A stretch of 64,000 nt of DNA from NCBI RefSeq assembly GCF_000237925.1, contig NC_031498.1, positions 26,422,308-26,486,307 of the forward strand, in the 5' to 3' direction. Shown here in pieces: positions 12,361-26,700 of the stretch (positions within the stretch are counted from its first letter, which is position 1; each line of letters opens with the position of its first letter). Source of the DNA: Schistosoma mansoni (Eukaryota; Platyhelminthes; Trematoda; Strigeidida; Schistosomatidae). The position numbers and the translations under genes were made by a program. A model generated the notes under the pieces. The model did not search any database and was not told the origin of the DNA. It worked only from the letters and a program-made list of their open reading frames with translations.

Positions 12361-12884
12361 TTATTATTATTATTATTTAAACACATAAATATTGGTACAA
12401 AAAGCACCAGATAAATATATGCCTCACAAATCTCATTCGATTTGTGTGAGGGCTGTGATACTGCCCAGGTGCCCAAACTGAAGCAGGTGGTTTTCATAAG
12501 GGGCCACACCCCGAGCCTTTGACCTAAAGATCTGATCCACAAGGCAGTGGAGCATCGTGAGGAGATGCAGTCCCATGGTAGCCGGTGACCAACAATAGGT
12601 TCATACGCCATCTGTTCCTTCAGGATCCTGGAGCCCATGTGCACCATTGGTTTGGAGTTAGGGTTTTCCAACTCCCCTAGGTGGACCCTCCATGTCTACC
12701 AACCCAGTTAAAGCGCCGGACATTCGCTTTTCGTCCTCTCACTTTCGTAAACAACAGTAATGCCACGAGAAGGCAGTGAGTAGGACTTCCCTGATAGAGG
12801 CTATATAGGTGTGGCCATGTGAGAGCATTTGGAGAGGGAGAACGGACTCTCCCCACTCTCGTCCGTACCAGGGCATTTGGGGGC
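12361..12884 (-). mobile_element. U element, complete copy with target duplication
   Basis: This is a 524-bp non-autonomous retroelement. A 12-bp direct repeat TTCAGCCAAAAA at 12349-12360 and 12885-12896 frames it exactly. Its 3' tail on the minus strand is (TAA)n. The last 60 bp or so before the tail match the 3' end of the RTE LINE at 30988-34011. It holds a chance open frame that recurs in other copies but resembles no known protein. Confidence 0.5.
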
Positions 12885-13162
12885 TTCAGCCAAAAAACTA
12901 TAAATACATGAGATTTTTGTACTATATTTGAAACTGTTTTTGGGAATAAGATTCCTACTTACTAGTCTTCTGTCTTCTCTCTTGCAACATTGCGGGTTCG
13001 ATCGTTCAGGTAGTCTAGTAGTACGTGGCATAGCAACAATCTAAAGCTCTACATATAACAGTAACTTGATACTTAATTCCAATAACATTTTAACTGATAT
13101 CATTTATTAATATTTACACTACTATATGCTTTATATAAAATATTCATAACAAAATAATACTT

Positions 13163-13262
13163 AAGTTCACTTAGTATTACTTGTTTGAATCTTCCCATTG
13201 ATATTTAGGACTGTAACTGATCAGTCTCTTATTGACATATGTGCATACTGTGCGTATTGCCT
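13163..13262 (+). repeat. P block
   Basis: A repeat of about 100 bp with TTGTTTGAATCTTCCCATTG and a GGCATATGTGCATACTGTGCG-like end. It recurs at 53985-54045, 57376-57470 and 61680-61790, each time next to a family A SINE. Confidence 0.5.
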
Positions 13263-13397
13263 TGAAGCAAAAAGTACTGGGTTCCAGTCCCAGAGTGAAC
13301 ATCAACTCTGACTGAGATGCAGGTACATCCAGCTGACAAGTCCCAAATAGAACGAAACGCGTCTTGTCCTGGATTTCACTGCTAGCCACTATCCATC
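13263..13397 (+). mobile_element. Family A (Sm-alpha-like) SINE, 5' half replaced
   Basis: It has a B-box-like GGTTCCAGTCC and a hammerhead region at 13327-13374. The core reads CTGACAA instead of CTGANGA, so the ribozyme is probably dead. The A-box half is missing and the P block joins directly. Confidence 0.5.
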
Positions 13398-13399
13398 TT

Positions 13400-14346
13400 T
13401 GCTTAAAATAATAATTTAATTAACATTAAATATATACTATTTAATCAATTAAGTATTTCATAGATTATTAAAAATGTAACTATTTTATTATATAATTAAT
13501 TCAAATGGCTTACGTTACCCAAAAAAAAGAGGGTAACATATGACAATGAAGATGGTTTATCATAATCAAAAATAAAAAAAAAATAAAAAAATATTAACAC
13601 TTTAAAAAAGATATAACTTAATTATAAACTAAACATAAACGTTTCGTAGGTAACATCAACTTTTGTATATGTATACTATTATCTACTGTGTGTGTGTGTC
13701 AATAATATTTTATTGCACAAATCAACACTTATTCATATACAACCATATATCTATCATGTAACCAATCTCATAGTTCAGATTTATTAACCAATATTAAAAA
13801 TGGCCTTTGGTTTATTTTTCTCTTTTTCTGTTATAACCTGCACAAACCAAAAACAAGAAAAAAAATGTTCATTAAAGAATAGGAGCATATACCTTACATA
13901 TTTGTACACATACATATTGTATACACAAAAAAAAATAATTCCTTGGAGAATAATTAAATTATAATATTGAAGTGTATGTTGGATTACGTATAACGTATAT
14001 AGTTTATTATTATGATAGGTGAATGGGATAATATATCTATGTATATCATCTCTAATAGTAAATCCTTTTTTCATCCATTTTATTGAAATTGTGAAGAAAT
14101 TAAAGAAGAAAGAAAACTAATCAAATAATATGGATTTACAAATTCATTCATTTCGTTACTAAGGCATAATATTCAAAAAAAGATTTTTCATACTGTTTAA
14201 TTGGGAAAGGGGGCGGGAAGACTTATTTAATTATATATATATATCTATATATGCAACCAATTTATTTGGCTGAAAATGATCTTACATAATTGTGTATAAA
14301 CAAGTAATCAACTTCTAATCATTTATAATATAAAACGATTTCTCAA
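13400..14346. other. AT-rich region upstream of the GalNAc-transferase gene
   Basis: Very AT-rich, with A-runs near 13560-13600. The promoter of the GalNAc-transferase gene is expected here, but no specific element can be supported. Confidence 0.5.
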
Positions 14347-14748
14347 ATGTATCCTAATCTCCCTACCCATTATACTATTATCATCCTTATTACTTTCTAT
14401 TTATTAACACATTCAACATCATTGAACCCATTGAATTTGAATAAAAATAATTGGAAACTAAAACAATTCAATTTAGAATTATGTAATAATTTAACATTGA
14501 ATACATTATCGTCTAGTTTGAATAGAACATTATTATATTATACAGATATATATAAGTATATACCTAAAATAAGTATTATCATTGTAACACATAATGAAAA
14601 TATATTCATATTGAAAAATACATTAAAAAGTATACTCATAAATACATCATTATTATTATGGAATAATAATGTGAAAGAGATTATATTAATTGATGATTAT
14701 AGTAATCCACCGATAGAAGAAGATCAAATCAAAGCATTAAGTAAAACT
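14347..14748 (+). other. Exon 1 of the GalNAc-transferase gene
   Basis: The exon codes for residues 1-134: signal anchor, stem and the first nucleotide-sugar-binding strand (THNE, then IDD). It ends in codon phase 0 at a strong donor (ACT|GTAAGT). The frame runs 41 codons past this donor without meaning. The start ATG at 14347 opens directly into a hydrophobic segment typical of Golgi type II enzymes. An antisense RTE fragment begins 74 bp after the donor. Confidence 0.5.
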
Positions 14749-17700
14749 GTAAGTTGCTACATAATTCTTTCTATTGTGTTTTGTTATATTCTTGTTGTTG
14801 TTGTTGTTGATGAAGATGCTACTTACTTACTTACTTACTTACTTACGCCTGTTACTTCCAATGGAGCATAGGTTGCCGACCAGCATTTTCTAACACACTC
14901 TGTCCTGAGCCTTTCTTTTTAGTTCTATTCAATTTTTGTTCATTCTTATGTCTGTCTCCATTTCTCGGTGTAATGTGTTTTTGGGTCGTCCTCTTTTTCT
15001 TTGGCCTTCAGGATTCCATGTAAGGGCTTGTCTTATGACGCAATTGGGTGATTTCCTCAAAGTGTGCCTTATCCACTTCCGGCGTTTCCTTCTGATTTCT
15101 TCCTCCACTGAAATCTGTTTTGTTGTCTCCCATAGTAAGTTGTTGGTAATAGTGTCTGTCCAACGGATCGGAAGGATTTTGCGTAGACAGCTGTATCTTC
15201 TGGATGATGGCTTTCATAGTTCTCCAGGTTTCCGTCCCATACAGTAGAACTGTCTTGACATATGTATTGAAAATTCTGATCTTGGTGTTGGTTGACAATT
15301 GTTTTGAGTTCCAGATGTTCTTCAGTTATAAATATGTTGCTCTTGCTTTGCCGATCCGCGCCCTCACATCTGCATTTCAAATGCTACATATCAGATAATG
15401 TAGGATAAAAAGTTAATGATTAAGGTTTGTTGGGAAAATGATTTGGATTCATAAGAATTTCATAGACTGAATGAAATGAATGTATTAATGGTTTATTGAT
15501 AGACAAATAGTACGATAAACATTTTTAAACGTTATATTGAATGTTTAAATGTGTATAAAATAAGAATTATCTGAAGTTTACTGACAGTTGTCACTTTTAT
15601 CACTAACGATTGTTCATGTATTGATTCAAATGTTACATTACCGTTTTTGGGTTAAGGAATGCTATAAATCTCTAAGATGTCTGTGATATGTGTTATGCAC
15701 AATAAGCATATATCTATCTATCTAGACGACATTATACTGTCAAGGTAAAATAATACATCAAATCAAACCTGGCAATATACAATATCCTAATTGAGATGAT
15801 CGAAATTAACGACATTACAGTCAAATAAAACGACAACAATAGTATAAATCATGTCGAGTATAAAGAAAGAAGGGAATTTTTTTTGTTGAAAAAACCTCAC
15901 CTCTTCGACATTCGATGGGTGGTCAGAAATTAATGTACGTACGCTGTGTTAATTTATTTTAGTATGTATCCGTTAAGATATTTATGTTTTCCAATTTATT
16001 CACATTCCCATAATGCTTTACCAGGAAAATGTTAACTGTGCGGCATAATGATCAAATTCGCAGCACGAGCTGGTGTTGTGTACAAGTTAGATGATTTTCC
16101 TTAAATGTGTTTTGAATAGTTAAACTTAATGGCTTGAATTGGAGATAGTCGGAATAACTTAAAATAAACACCAATATTTTTGGTTCAAACATGGTTTACC
16201 AAGATACAGAAAGTTAATTCTCTAGTTCTATTGTCTTACATACGTTTCACTTTTTGTCTGATGTTGACGATTAAAACATCAGGATTTGAACTAGTTATTG
16301 TTTTTGTTTTCTGCTTGCTTAACTATAGGAACCATGCGGATAATTATGTTTCGTTTTCATTAAAATCACCAAGTGCTTTATGCGCATTTGTCTTATGTAT
16401 GAAGTGTAATCCATTGCACTAGTTTTTCAAATAGGTTTTTATATTTTGTGATAATCAGTCATTGATTAAAAGCCAGTGTCTTGTTGTCTATTCCTTAGCT
16501 CTGAATCACTTATGTCAATTGAGTTTTCATTGTGACCACTAAGCTAAATGATGTGATGTTGTGAGACAAAATGCCAAACTAATAGTTTTTTGCTAATTCC
16601 ATTCGACTACCGAATAAAATGTCTACGTTAAATCACATATCAGTGTGAATAAGAGAGGCAGATCAATTGATTGATTGATGATAACATGATCTAAAATAGC
16701 CTACAATTACCGACTTAAGCACTGCCACAAGTTTTCCCGTAAATTCGATCAGTATTTTTATCATCACCCTTGTGTAATAATATAATTCGCTAGTAGTTTG
16801 TAAATCTTTTCTCGACCAACTGATCTTAAGGTTTCATGGAACTTAAGGTTTCTGAGTTCAAATCCATACCAAGGTCGTTGATTTTAATTTTGTGAAGTTC
16901 TAGACAATAAAAGAAACAACTGTTACATCTGATATCAGTTTATGAAAAAAACTCATATTGGAGAGATGTCAACTTTTACACCTACTTATTATCAAGTTAT
17001 ATATATATATATTTGTAAAGTCTGTATTCAACACAACAATGAAGTATAATGATAAAATGACAGTTCAACTATCTTCAACAAATCATTGTTCATATTTTAG
17101 TCCACCGACTGCCGGTTATTAAAAAAATAATTCAACTAAGCAACGCTACCACAGTGTATTTCATCGCAGTAATTAATTATAAAATAGTAAACTTTGTTTA
17201 TTCTATCAAAAGTTGAGTTTATAAAAAGTGGGAGCCCCTCACACTATTTAAACAACACAAAGTTATCGAAATATACAAGAGGTTTTACCATTGAAATTAG
17301 AATCAATCAAAGAAGATATGTTTATGTCATTGTAATCTATTTTCTTTATGTGATCTATAATTATTTTGTGTAGAACCTTCATGAATAAACCTTTATTCGT
17401 TTCTAATTACTTAAATAATTAATCAGTGATTTTATTCATTAATATGATATCTGATATTGTAACGGATGAAAAACTAATTAATATCCGAAATCCTAAATTT
17501 ACTGAATGTTCAATTCTAAGATGGTGGAGTAGATTTGTAGCTCAGGTGGATGATTTTGATGGAGTTTTGTTCTTTAACCTGGATGGTTTGGTCGTGGAGT
17601 TTTCATCGTCCTTCTGAACGACATCATCAGCACAAACATCGGGTAGAAGTCCCAAAAGTGTTACGGTGAAGCTCAACCGTATGTAATTCATTAATTATAT

Positions 17701-20700
17701 AATTTTAGGGTAGTGTCGTGAACATGAACTCAAACAGGGACAACTAAATGTACCTAAACGCGAACTTACAGAATCTCTTAGTAAAATCTGAGCACCGTGC
17801 AGCAAATACTTTATTTGTAAAATGTTCATCAATTGTTTCAAGTTTTATTGTTTCTTCATCTCCATACTAATCACTTTCTGTTCCTGTTTTCTTCACTTTC
17901 TGCAGCCTTCTGCAGCTAGGGCATTTCACTTCTGATAGGTGATACATACTATTTATGTCTGTCGGCATCAGTAGCATACACCACAATAGTACTCAAATCT
18001 GACATATGACAAAATGTATTATTCTTTACAAACATTTTTAAACATGTTTCAAATTCTTAAATGAACAATGAGTTACTGAAATACGCAATATTTAAAAAGA
18101 ATTTTCCGAAGGGGGTTTCGTGGAGAATTTAGTAATTTTATATAGTTGAGATCATGAGTCAATTGAAGCTAGACCACCATGAAAAATCTGGAAGCACTGG
18201 ACGACCGTTTTGTCTTATTGTGGGACTCCTCAGCAGTGCGCATCCACAATCCCACCTCGCGAGATTCGAACCCAGGACCTACCAGTTTCGCGCCAGAGCA
18301 CTTAACCTCTAGACCACAGCCAGCATCTGACGGTGTTAATGTCTAACCTCAACCTATCCACGAAATTGCGCGACAGACTTCCATTATACTGAGGTAGATA
18401 CCTTCCATGATACATTGACACAATTAGTTAACTTTTTCTATATGTCTATTAACTTGAAATATACGATATACCATAAATTTGAAAACAGTGTGTAACTCAA
18501 ATTCACATAGTACCATAGTGGTCTAGCTTTAATTGACTCATGATCTTCAACTAATTATATAAAAGAATTAATTGTGCTTCGTTATTAAGTTATTTTCTGT
18601 GAATAGTATTTTAGACAATAACAGTAGGTGGTCAAAAGTTAACATTTACAAATTTATGATTAAAACACATTGGTTTTCTTTTTTCTATCAAAGCAAAACA
18701 AATTAGTTAACAGTAATACACACACAAAATAGGCGACTAGACTAATTTCGATTTTGTTTTATATCCTTTTTTACATTTGTTGAAATAAGGAAAACATTGG
18801 ACAGATGTCTTGATTAACGTGTAACTAAGTTTGATAAATATTGGTGAATAGATTTCAATTATTTGCAACTTTCGGAATTCCATGAGCATTAAGGACTAGA
18901 AAAACAGAACACTAGCTACTACATAACATTCAATGAATTGTGAATGCCTCAGTCACCCAGGAGGTTAGTCTCTGCCTGAATAATTCGGTGATAACATTTC
19001 AGGCTACGAAGCTGGGTGAAGCGGTTTCTTATCGTACCAGAAGTTTCATTTCTTTGAAGATTACAGGTGCGCCATGGTGATGATTGCTAATCAGCATGAA
19101 GCCGAGATTTAGCAGGGCTTCCTGACGACCATTTCCAACCACACAGTAGTAAGAATATAAGCAAAGATTTACCTTATTTTATGCAAGTAAACCCTTACCG
19201 GTTATTAGGATTTGTATGGTTATTTCGGTTCATAGAGATTCTTGGTTAGAATGAAGATCATTTGATCTAAATTCAGTTTTAATCATGGACTAGCAGTAAC
19301 TGCAGAATCATTGAAAGCCGAAGAGAATAACTGTGTCATTCTAGTTTAAAACTCTACAGCGATGTAATTCAACGGAACCACGTACAATCAAACCTAGTAA
19401 TCATGGACACTGAGAAACCTAAACATTTTAGACTAAATTTCTTATCGAGTCATCGGTTCAAATTGTTCAGAATTTTTAATACTCCCTGGTTTTTTATGAT
19501 TATCGAGCTGACGTCCCTTCATTATATAAATCAGATCCTGGGTACGCAATAATCTCCAAACGAAAACCTGATTCATCAAAATGTATACAGTCGAGCCGTT
19601 CCATGTCGTACCTTAGCAATATTATTTCTTTTATAATTAGTTGTATTGTATTGATCAATAGGCGTAGTTGAAGTTTTGTCAATAACCAATATTTCATTAT
19701 AATAATCAGGCAAAATTATTCATTATTCTACATTCTTTAAATGTTCTATTATTCATTGCATATCTCATGGCTTAGTTATAGATTAGAGTTGAATGATAAT
19801 ATTGACATGTGCTGTGGCTTGATGGTTTAGTGAGCAGTCTAGAGTGCTTATCGATCCTGCTTCCGCCTAGCCCAACCAGTTAAGTCCAGAACACCAATAA
19901 CAGCAGCCTCTGCGGTATGAATCATTGTATTTCAAACATACTGAGTTTATATACCAAACAGACTGACCAAATTGTACCAATAAAATAGAAAATAACATTT
20001 GTACAAGATTCAGCCAAATGTGGCTGTGAATATGGGGAACAATAATTTATAGACTGGGTATAACTCAAGAATGGTAAATCGTATAATAATAGTCTGTAAG
20101 TCAAAATAAAGCTTATAATAAGGGTAACATGTATATGAATAGTTTGGTTATTTTGCAATTATAGGATAAAAAATATGTGCACAATATTGGTCCATAAATG
20201 GATTCCAAAGTTACCATTCACTATTGTCATCGGGATATAACATATTTTCAAAGTTATATCCTTTGAACAGATAATGAGAGTCAAATGATAAACAGTATTC
20301 ATTAAAATTAATCACTCGTGACGTTTTATTATGAAGTAGAATAACACTCTGAGAATTCACAATAGTCTTACCAACCAACTAAGAATCAAATGAATCAAAT
20401 GGACCTGGGTCGTTTAATTTGAAGTCTTTATTGTCTATTCGGTTAGCATTATCAGTGTCTGTAGAAATGTAGAAATGAACAGTTGAAGAGAAATAATGAA
20501 CTAACCCAAAATCAATTCATTCTAATGATCGCGTTTTCGGCTGGTTACATTCTCTGCTTTTGGTATCTTCATGTGGTTCTTCATTCTCACAGTCGGCGTT
20601 TTTATTCAGTTAACTAATGACGAAATGGTCGATAGACGTTTTCCGTATCAATTAATAAATTATTTCTATTCAGACGTGTCTATTGATTTTTAATTGTATT

Positions 20701-23700
20701 AAGCATCAACGACATTGGCTTGAAAGCTTTACAAATAAACTACCGAAATCAGGAAATGAAATAAGAATAGGCTACTTTTGGTATCTCATCCATAACAACT
20801 TTAAACTGATTTTCCCTTTCATTTCGAACTGTAAAAATTACTGTTTAATTAAAGTACTGGCTCCTGGTTAGATTTAAACTTCAAAAGTTGATAGGATTTT
20901 ATTAAGACAGGCAGATTTTGAAACATTTACACTTATTACTTGTTTGTCTTCAGTGAAATGTGATCTTCATTTATCGTAATGATTACAAGTATAAACTATA
21001 AAAAAAAATCCCTTCCCAACTCTTCTATCATAAAAACTTAAATGGAAAGATAAAATTTATATAGTTGAAATCATGAGTCAACTGAAGCTAGACCAATATG
21101 GAAAACCTGGAAGCACTGGACGACCGTTTCGTCCTATTGTGGGACTCCTCAGCAGTGCGCATCCACAATCCCACCTCGCGAGATTCGAATCCAGGACCTA
21201 TCAGTCTCGCGCGCTAGCGCTTAAACACTAGACCACTGAGATGGCCGGCATCCAACTGTGTTAATGTCTAACTTCAACCAATCTACGAAGTTGAGTGACA
21301 CATCCACCAATGTCTTCAGTGAGTTGATATCTCTCAACAGACCTGATTGAACTTGACTGGTTACTGCTTCTCACTAGAAGATAAATTACTTATGATCATA
21401 ATAACAGTTACCTAGAATTCTGATAAAATTAGAATGAAAAGAAAAGAATTTCTATGTACTACACTTTCTTAAAACAATAAAATACAATATGAGAATAATT
21501 ATTCATATAATATAGACGTATTTCAAATCGTTTTGAGTAGTTTTTATGTATGAAAAACGAAAGTAAAAAAGATACTTACCAATTCATATGATCTGGTACA
21601 ATGATCACAAGACATGATGAAATGACGAATAACTATGATCAATTTCTAACTTTGTATATTTTGTATTCATTGAAGTCACGTACATTAAGTTGTTTGTAAT
21701 AAAGATAGTTCTAGTCACTCACTGACATCATACGAAGAATCTTTGAAAGCTGCGGTAAATTGGCGTATACGCATAAATCAATTAGGTTTTAGAATTTGCT
21801 ACCAAAATAGTGGTGTAAAGTTTGAGTGAGCATGTTAACTACTGACCTCATATTTTCTAATTTCAATGAAAATAATATAATTACCTAATTAATAGAGAAG
21901 GGACTGTTTAAAAAGATAATTTGGTTCGATTGGAATGAGGAAATATATCTCATTGACTCTCAAGACAAGCCTGGTACCGTTACATTTAAATGCCAACTAA
22001 GTTTGTAAAGAAAGTTCATTTCCATTGAATTACATTTTACTCGTTTCAAAGCTACTCTTTAATAACTAATGATTTTGGTTGTGAACTGCATCATATAAAC
22101 ATCATCAGTGATTGTAGATGCTCTAATTGATGTTAGCGGAATAACATCCATACAATAATATCGGTATTAAGGAGAAGTGTGTTCAGAAATTTCGATCATA
22201 ACAGTTGTATTTATGAGTAGGTTAGGCATAATTGTACGGATTGACGGAATAGTTATTCGGTAGAGAAAGCATTATAGTGGTATATTTATCAAAACAGAAT
22301 GGTTCAATAATTTTTATAGGGTAACTGCAATTGACTTTTGGTATCTGAGACAGATATCTCAGATAAGTCACTTTTAAAGTACACCAGATTGAATGATACT
22401 TACTATGGTGTGTATAATTAATAAACTTGTTTGAAGTCTCGAGAAACTTTAAGTAACCTCGAGAAACTTGTCGATTATGTAAAGTTGGTACATACATTTT
22501 TGTTCCATTTGTCTATAATTACTTTTTATTAAATCAAAATTAATCATTTTCATAACGTGCTATCTAACAGGCTAAAAATGACAAATACTTGTCATAGCAA
22601 TTTTAACGGCCACTTAAATTCTTCCTTAAACTTTAGTCTTGACGAAAAACCAACTACCTTGATCTACTTTGGAACTCACTAGGAGTATACCATTATGATC
22701 TCATATAGAATAAAAGCTAAAAGCCTCGTTCATTGTAGCATATATAATATAGTTGAGTATTCCTTACAAATCAAAGTCCATCGGGTCACATTTCCAATTT
22801 TAATCGGTTTATGATATTACACAAGAATCATTCAATTCTATCCATGGTATTTGTCTCAGTTTCGAAATAAGTGAATAATGAAAATTTGGAATTCCATCAG
22901 AAAGCTAGCTGACTAGTGAACACATGATTATCGTGGTAACTAATGTTGTATATTCTGCAGGAATTGAAGGATTTCGAGACCTTAATTTCCAATGCTTTTG
23001 TTTTGGTTCTGGCGATTATTACCTGTCCTTTGATGAATCAGTGTTTAACTTTTAATGAGGGCTAATCATTTGAAATATAACTAATATCTTCAAAAACTCA
23101 AGCTGTATTGAGTGTCAATCATACTAAATGGTTCTTTGTTTTCAATGATGATGACATCCACATAAATATCCTGTAAACATGACCTTGTTATAGGATCTAG
23201 TAGAGAACAAAAATTATTGACGAAATTATATAAATATATCAATAGGGAAGATACTCTTTACAGATTAGCCAGTACCAGTAAGCATAAAATCAATGTTTTT
23301 AACTATAAAATCTATTACTGGAAATTCTATTGATTCATTTACAGGTTTGGCGTTGCCTCTAACGTTTTCAGTGTTCACCAACTGTTCTGTCGTCATTATT
23401 TCCGGTCAACCTTCCGTTCACTTAGTTAATAAGTGATAAATGCTTTATTGTCATCTTTACTGAAGTTGTAATTTCAAGTGTCTAGAGTCATCTACAACTA
23501 TCTAACATGGGTATATCATTGTAGCTCAATCCGAATTCTCTTATTAAGAACACAAATATACCAAAACCTAGGGATCGAAATGAAATCATTTCTGTGAAGT
23601 ACATTCTAATATCCAGAAATCAATTAAATGAACGGAAGAATGGTCAGAAGTACTGGTTACGATAAACCTAATGAAATTTGAAAACATTGTCAATAGTCTC

Positions 23701-26700
23701 AGCCATTTACTTACTTACGTCTGTTACCCCTCGTGGAGGAGCATAGGCCGCCCACCAGTTTTCTCTATCCAATCCTTTCCAGTTCTTTCCAGTTAACATT
23801 CATCCTTTTTATATCTGCTTCTATTTCCCAAATTAGTGTGATTTTTGGCCTTCCAAATTTCCGCATCCCTTCCGGATTCCAAGTTAGGAATTGCCTCGTG
23901 ATGCAGTTTGCTGATTTCCTCAATGTATGTCCTATCCACTTTTGAACGTTTTTTCCTAAATTCCTCTTCAGCTGGAAGCTGGTTTGTCTTCTCCCATAAA
24001 ACGTTGTTGCTGATAGTATCTGGCCGGTGAATGTTGAGTATTTTGCGTAAATAACTGTTTGTAAACACTTGTACCTTGTTGACGATGGATGTAGTAGTTC
24101 TCCACGTTTCAGCTCCGTACAATAGGACTGTCTTGACGTTCGTATTGAAGATTCTCACTTTGAAATTAATTGACAGTTGTTTCGAGTTCCATATGTTCTT
24201 CAGTTGTAGACTCAGTCATTTACAATCACTTAAAAGCAAACTTTGTTGGTTGTCAAATTCAGTTACAAAACTTAATAATCATACCGTACAGAATTTCTAT
24301 TAAAACTAAAAAAGTAACACAAATATAAAATATACTACTTTTTAAAACTCAATGAACATTCAGCTTAATCAGTTTATAAAAAACACGATTTAAGCTGAAA
24401 GGGAGTAAATTATTGGATATTGACTAATCGGTTTAAATTGATATCGTTTGGACATCTTATGGTTCATGGTTCGAACATATCTGATATAACTATTATTATT
24501 ATTAATGTCTTTTTGATGGAGTTTTGTTCTCTAAGCTGGATGGTTTGGTCGTGGAACTTTCATCGTTCTTCTGAACGACATCATTAGCACAAACGTTAGG
24601 TCGAAGTGAAAAAATTTTGAACAATTCACTTCTACCTAAAGTTTACCCCCAAATGCCCTGGTACGGCCGAGAGTGGGGAGAGTCCGCTCTTCCTCTCGAA
24701 ATGCTCTCTCATGGCCAGCGAATATATAGCCTCTACCAGGGAAGTCCTACTCACTGCCTTCTCGTGACACAGATGTTGTTTACGAAATTGAGAGGACGAA
24801 AAGCGAATGTCCGGCGCTGGTGGACACGGAAATCCACCTAGGGGAGTTGGAAAACCCTAACTCCAAACCAATGGTGCACATGGGCTCCAGTATCCTGAGG
24901 GAACGAATGGCGTATGAATCAATCGTTGGTCACCGGCTACCATGGGATTGCATCTCCTCACGATGCTCCACTGCCTTGTGGATCAGATCTTTAGGTCAAA
25001 GGCTCGGGGTGTGGCCCCTTATGAAAACCACCTGCTTCAGTTTGGGCACCTGGGCAGTATCACAGCACTCACATAAATCGAATGAGATTTGTGAGGCGCA
25101 TATGTATCTGGTGCTTCCTTGTACCAATATTTATGTGTTTAAATAAATAAATAAATAAACGCTGAAGTTGTCATTCAGAAGAACAATCAAGGCTCTACCA
25201 CCAAACTATCCAGCTCAGACAACAAAACTCCATCATAATCATCCACCTGGGCTAGAAATCTTCCCTACTATCTTATTAATGTCTATTCAGAGTTATATAT
25301 TTAGTAAAGTATGAAATTTTCAGCATAAATGATTTCAACATGCTTTTTTCATAAATCAGGAAAAATGGAAAACAATCGATAGATATACCTGAATTAAGTA
25401 AGTAAACTATCTGGAATTAAGCGAAATCTTTTTACTAGGATCAGAATATGAATAATTTTTAATTAAAAACATATTTAAAAATACAAGTTACGGATTAGCC
25501 CATCTGTTACAACCTGTTCGTCACACTATATTTACTAGATTATATATTGTAGAGCTTTCAAACTTTTGCTTGCGTGTATAGATTCTATTGTATTGACGTC
25601 TCGTTCAACCGGAAGGTATACAAAGAAAATGATATGAATTAAGTGGATGGTTGGTATCTGATAAAATACCACTTGCCAAGAGTTTGGAAGATTTTCAATG
25701 TCTATCCACAACCATATTCATTATGACCTCAAATGATCCATTACATACACTGATAATTATCTTCACCATTCTCCTTAAGGCACCAAAAATCGTTTCTTAA
25801 AAGCCCCAGGAAGGAATAATGGCAAGTGGCTATCAGGACTCAGTGGCCGAGTGGATAACGTGATGGCGTTTGGAGCAAAAGGTACTGGGTTCGAGTCCCA
25901 GAGTGAACATCAACTCTGAGATGCAAGTACATCCAGCTGACGAGTCCCAAATAGGACGAAACGCGCGTCCTGAATTCCACTGCTAGCCACTATCCAATAA
26001 ATACTGGTTTAACATTGTCTGTATGATTCAAACTATGATGCAAAAACTGTTCAATTCGATGTGATTTTCGATGGTACCTTATATTTGACATCATTTTATA
26101 CTTTTCTCGATCGTGTATCATTCAAAACCCTTTGCTTTAAGTTAAACCCAAGATTTCATTTGGAGAGCTACTACAACACGTTTTATATACAAAATTAAGA
26201 TAGGATAAAAACAACCTGAACAATTCATAGCCTGTATATATCCATATGAAAGGATAATAATAATTATTATTATTCACTTAACATGTAACATCACATGGTT
26301 ATTTGATTGAATTATCTGAATGATATTTTACTATTTCTATGTCTGAAATGATTAGTTACTATGTATAATTGAATATAAATATTAAATTAAATAACCATCT
26401 GGGTAAAAAGTGAAGTTTATTTGTTTGTTTGTTTGTTCCTAGATTCATAAATCTTGATGTTTTTTCCATAACACTCTACTGACTGGATTCAGTTGTTGTA
26501 GACGAATATTGTGGTGAATAAATAAACAAATATTTTAGTTCAATAGCTAAGATCATTAGTTAATTGAAGCTAGATCACCATGGAAAACCTGGAAGTACTG
26601 GACGGCCGTTTCGTCCTATTGTGGGACACCTCAGCAGTGCGCATCCACGATCTCTCCTCGTGAGATTCGAACCCCATTTTATTTAGTTATAGTAACTAAT

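Noticed and set aside
22222-22497. 91-codon minus-strand ORF
   Set aside because: Low-complexity AT-rich composition and no recognisable motif; likely chance.
24820-25146. 108-codon ORF, with relatives at 12312-12671 and 50715-51038
   Set aside because: It lies inside the U element, recurs with each copy, includes the element's tail in frame and matches no protein family I know.
25824-25920. tRNA gene, from the A and B boxes
   Set aside because: The boxes belong to family A and B SINEs; no cloverleaf with a proper acceptor stem can be drawn.
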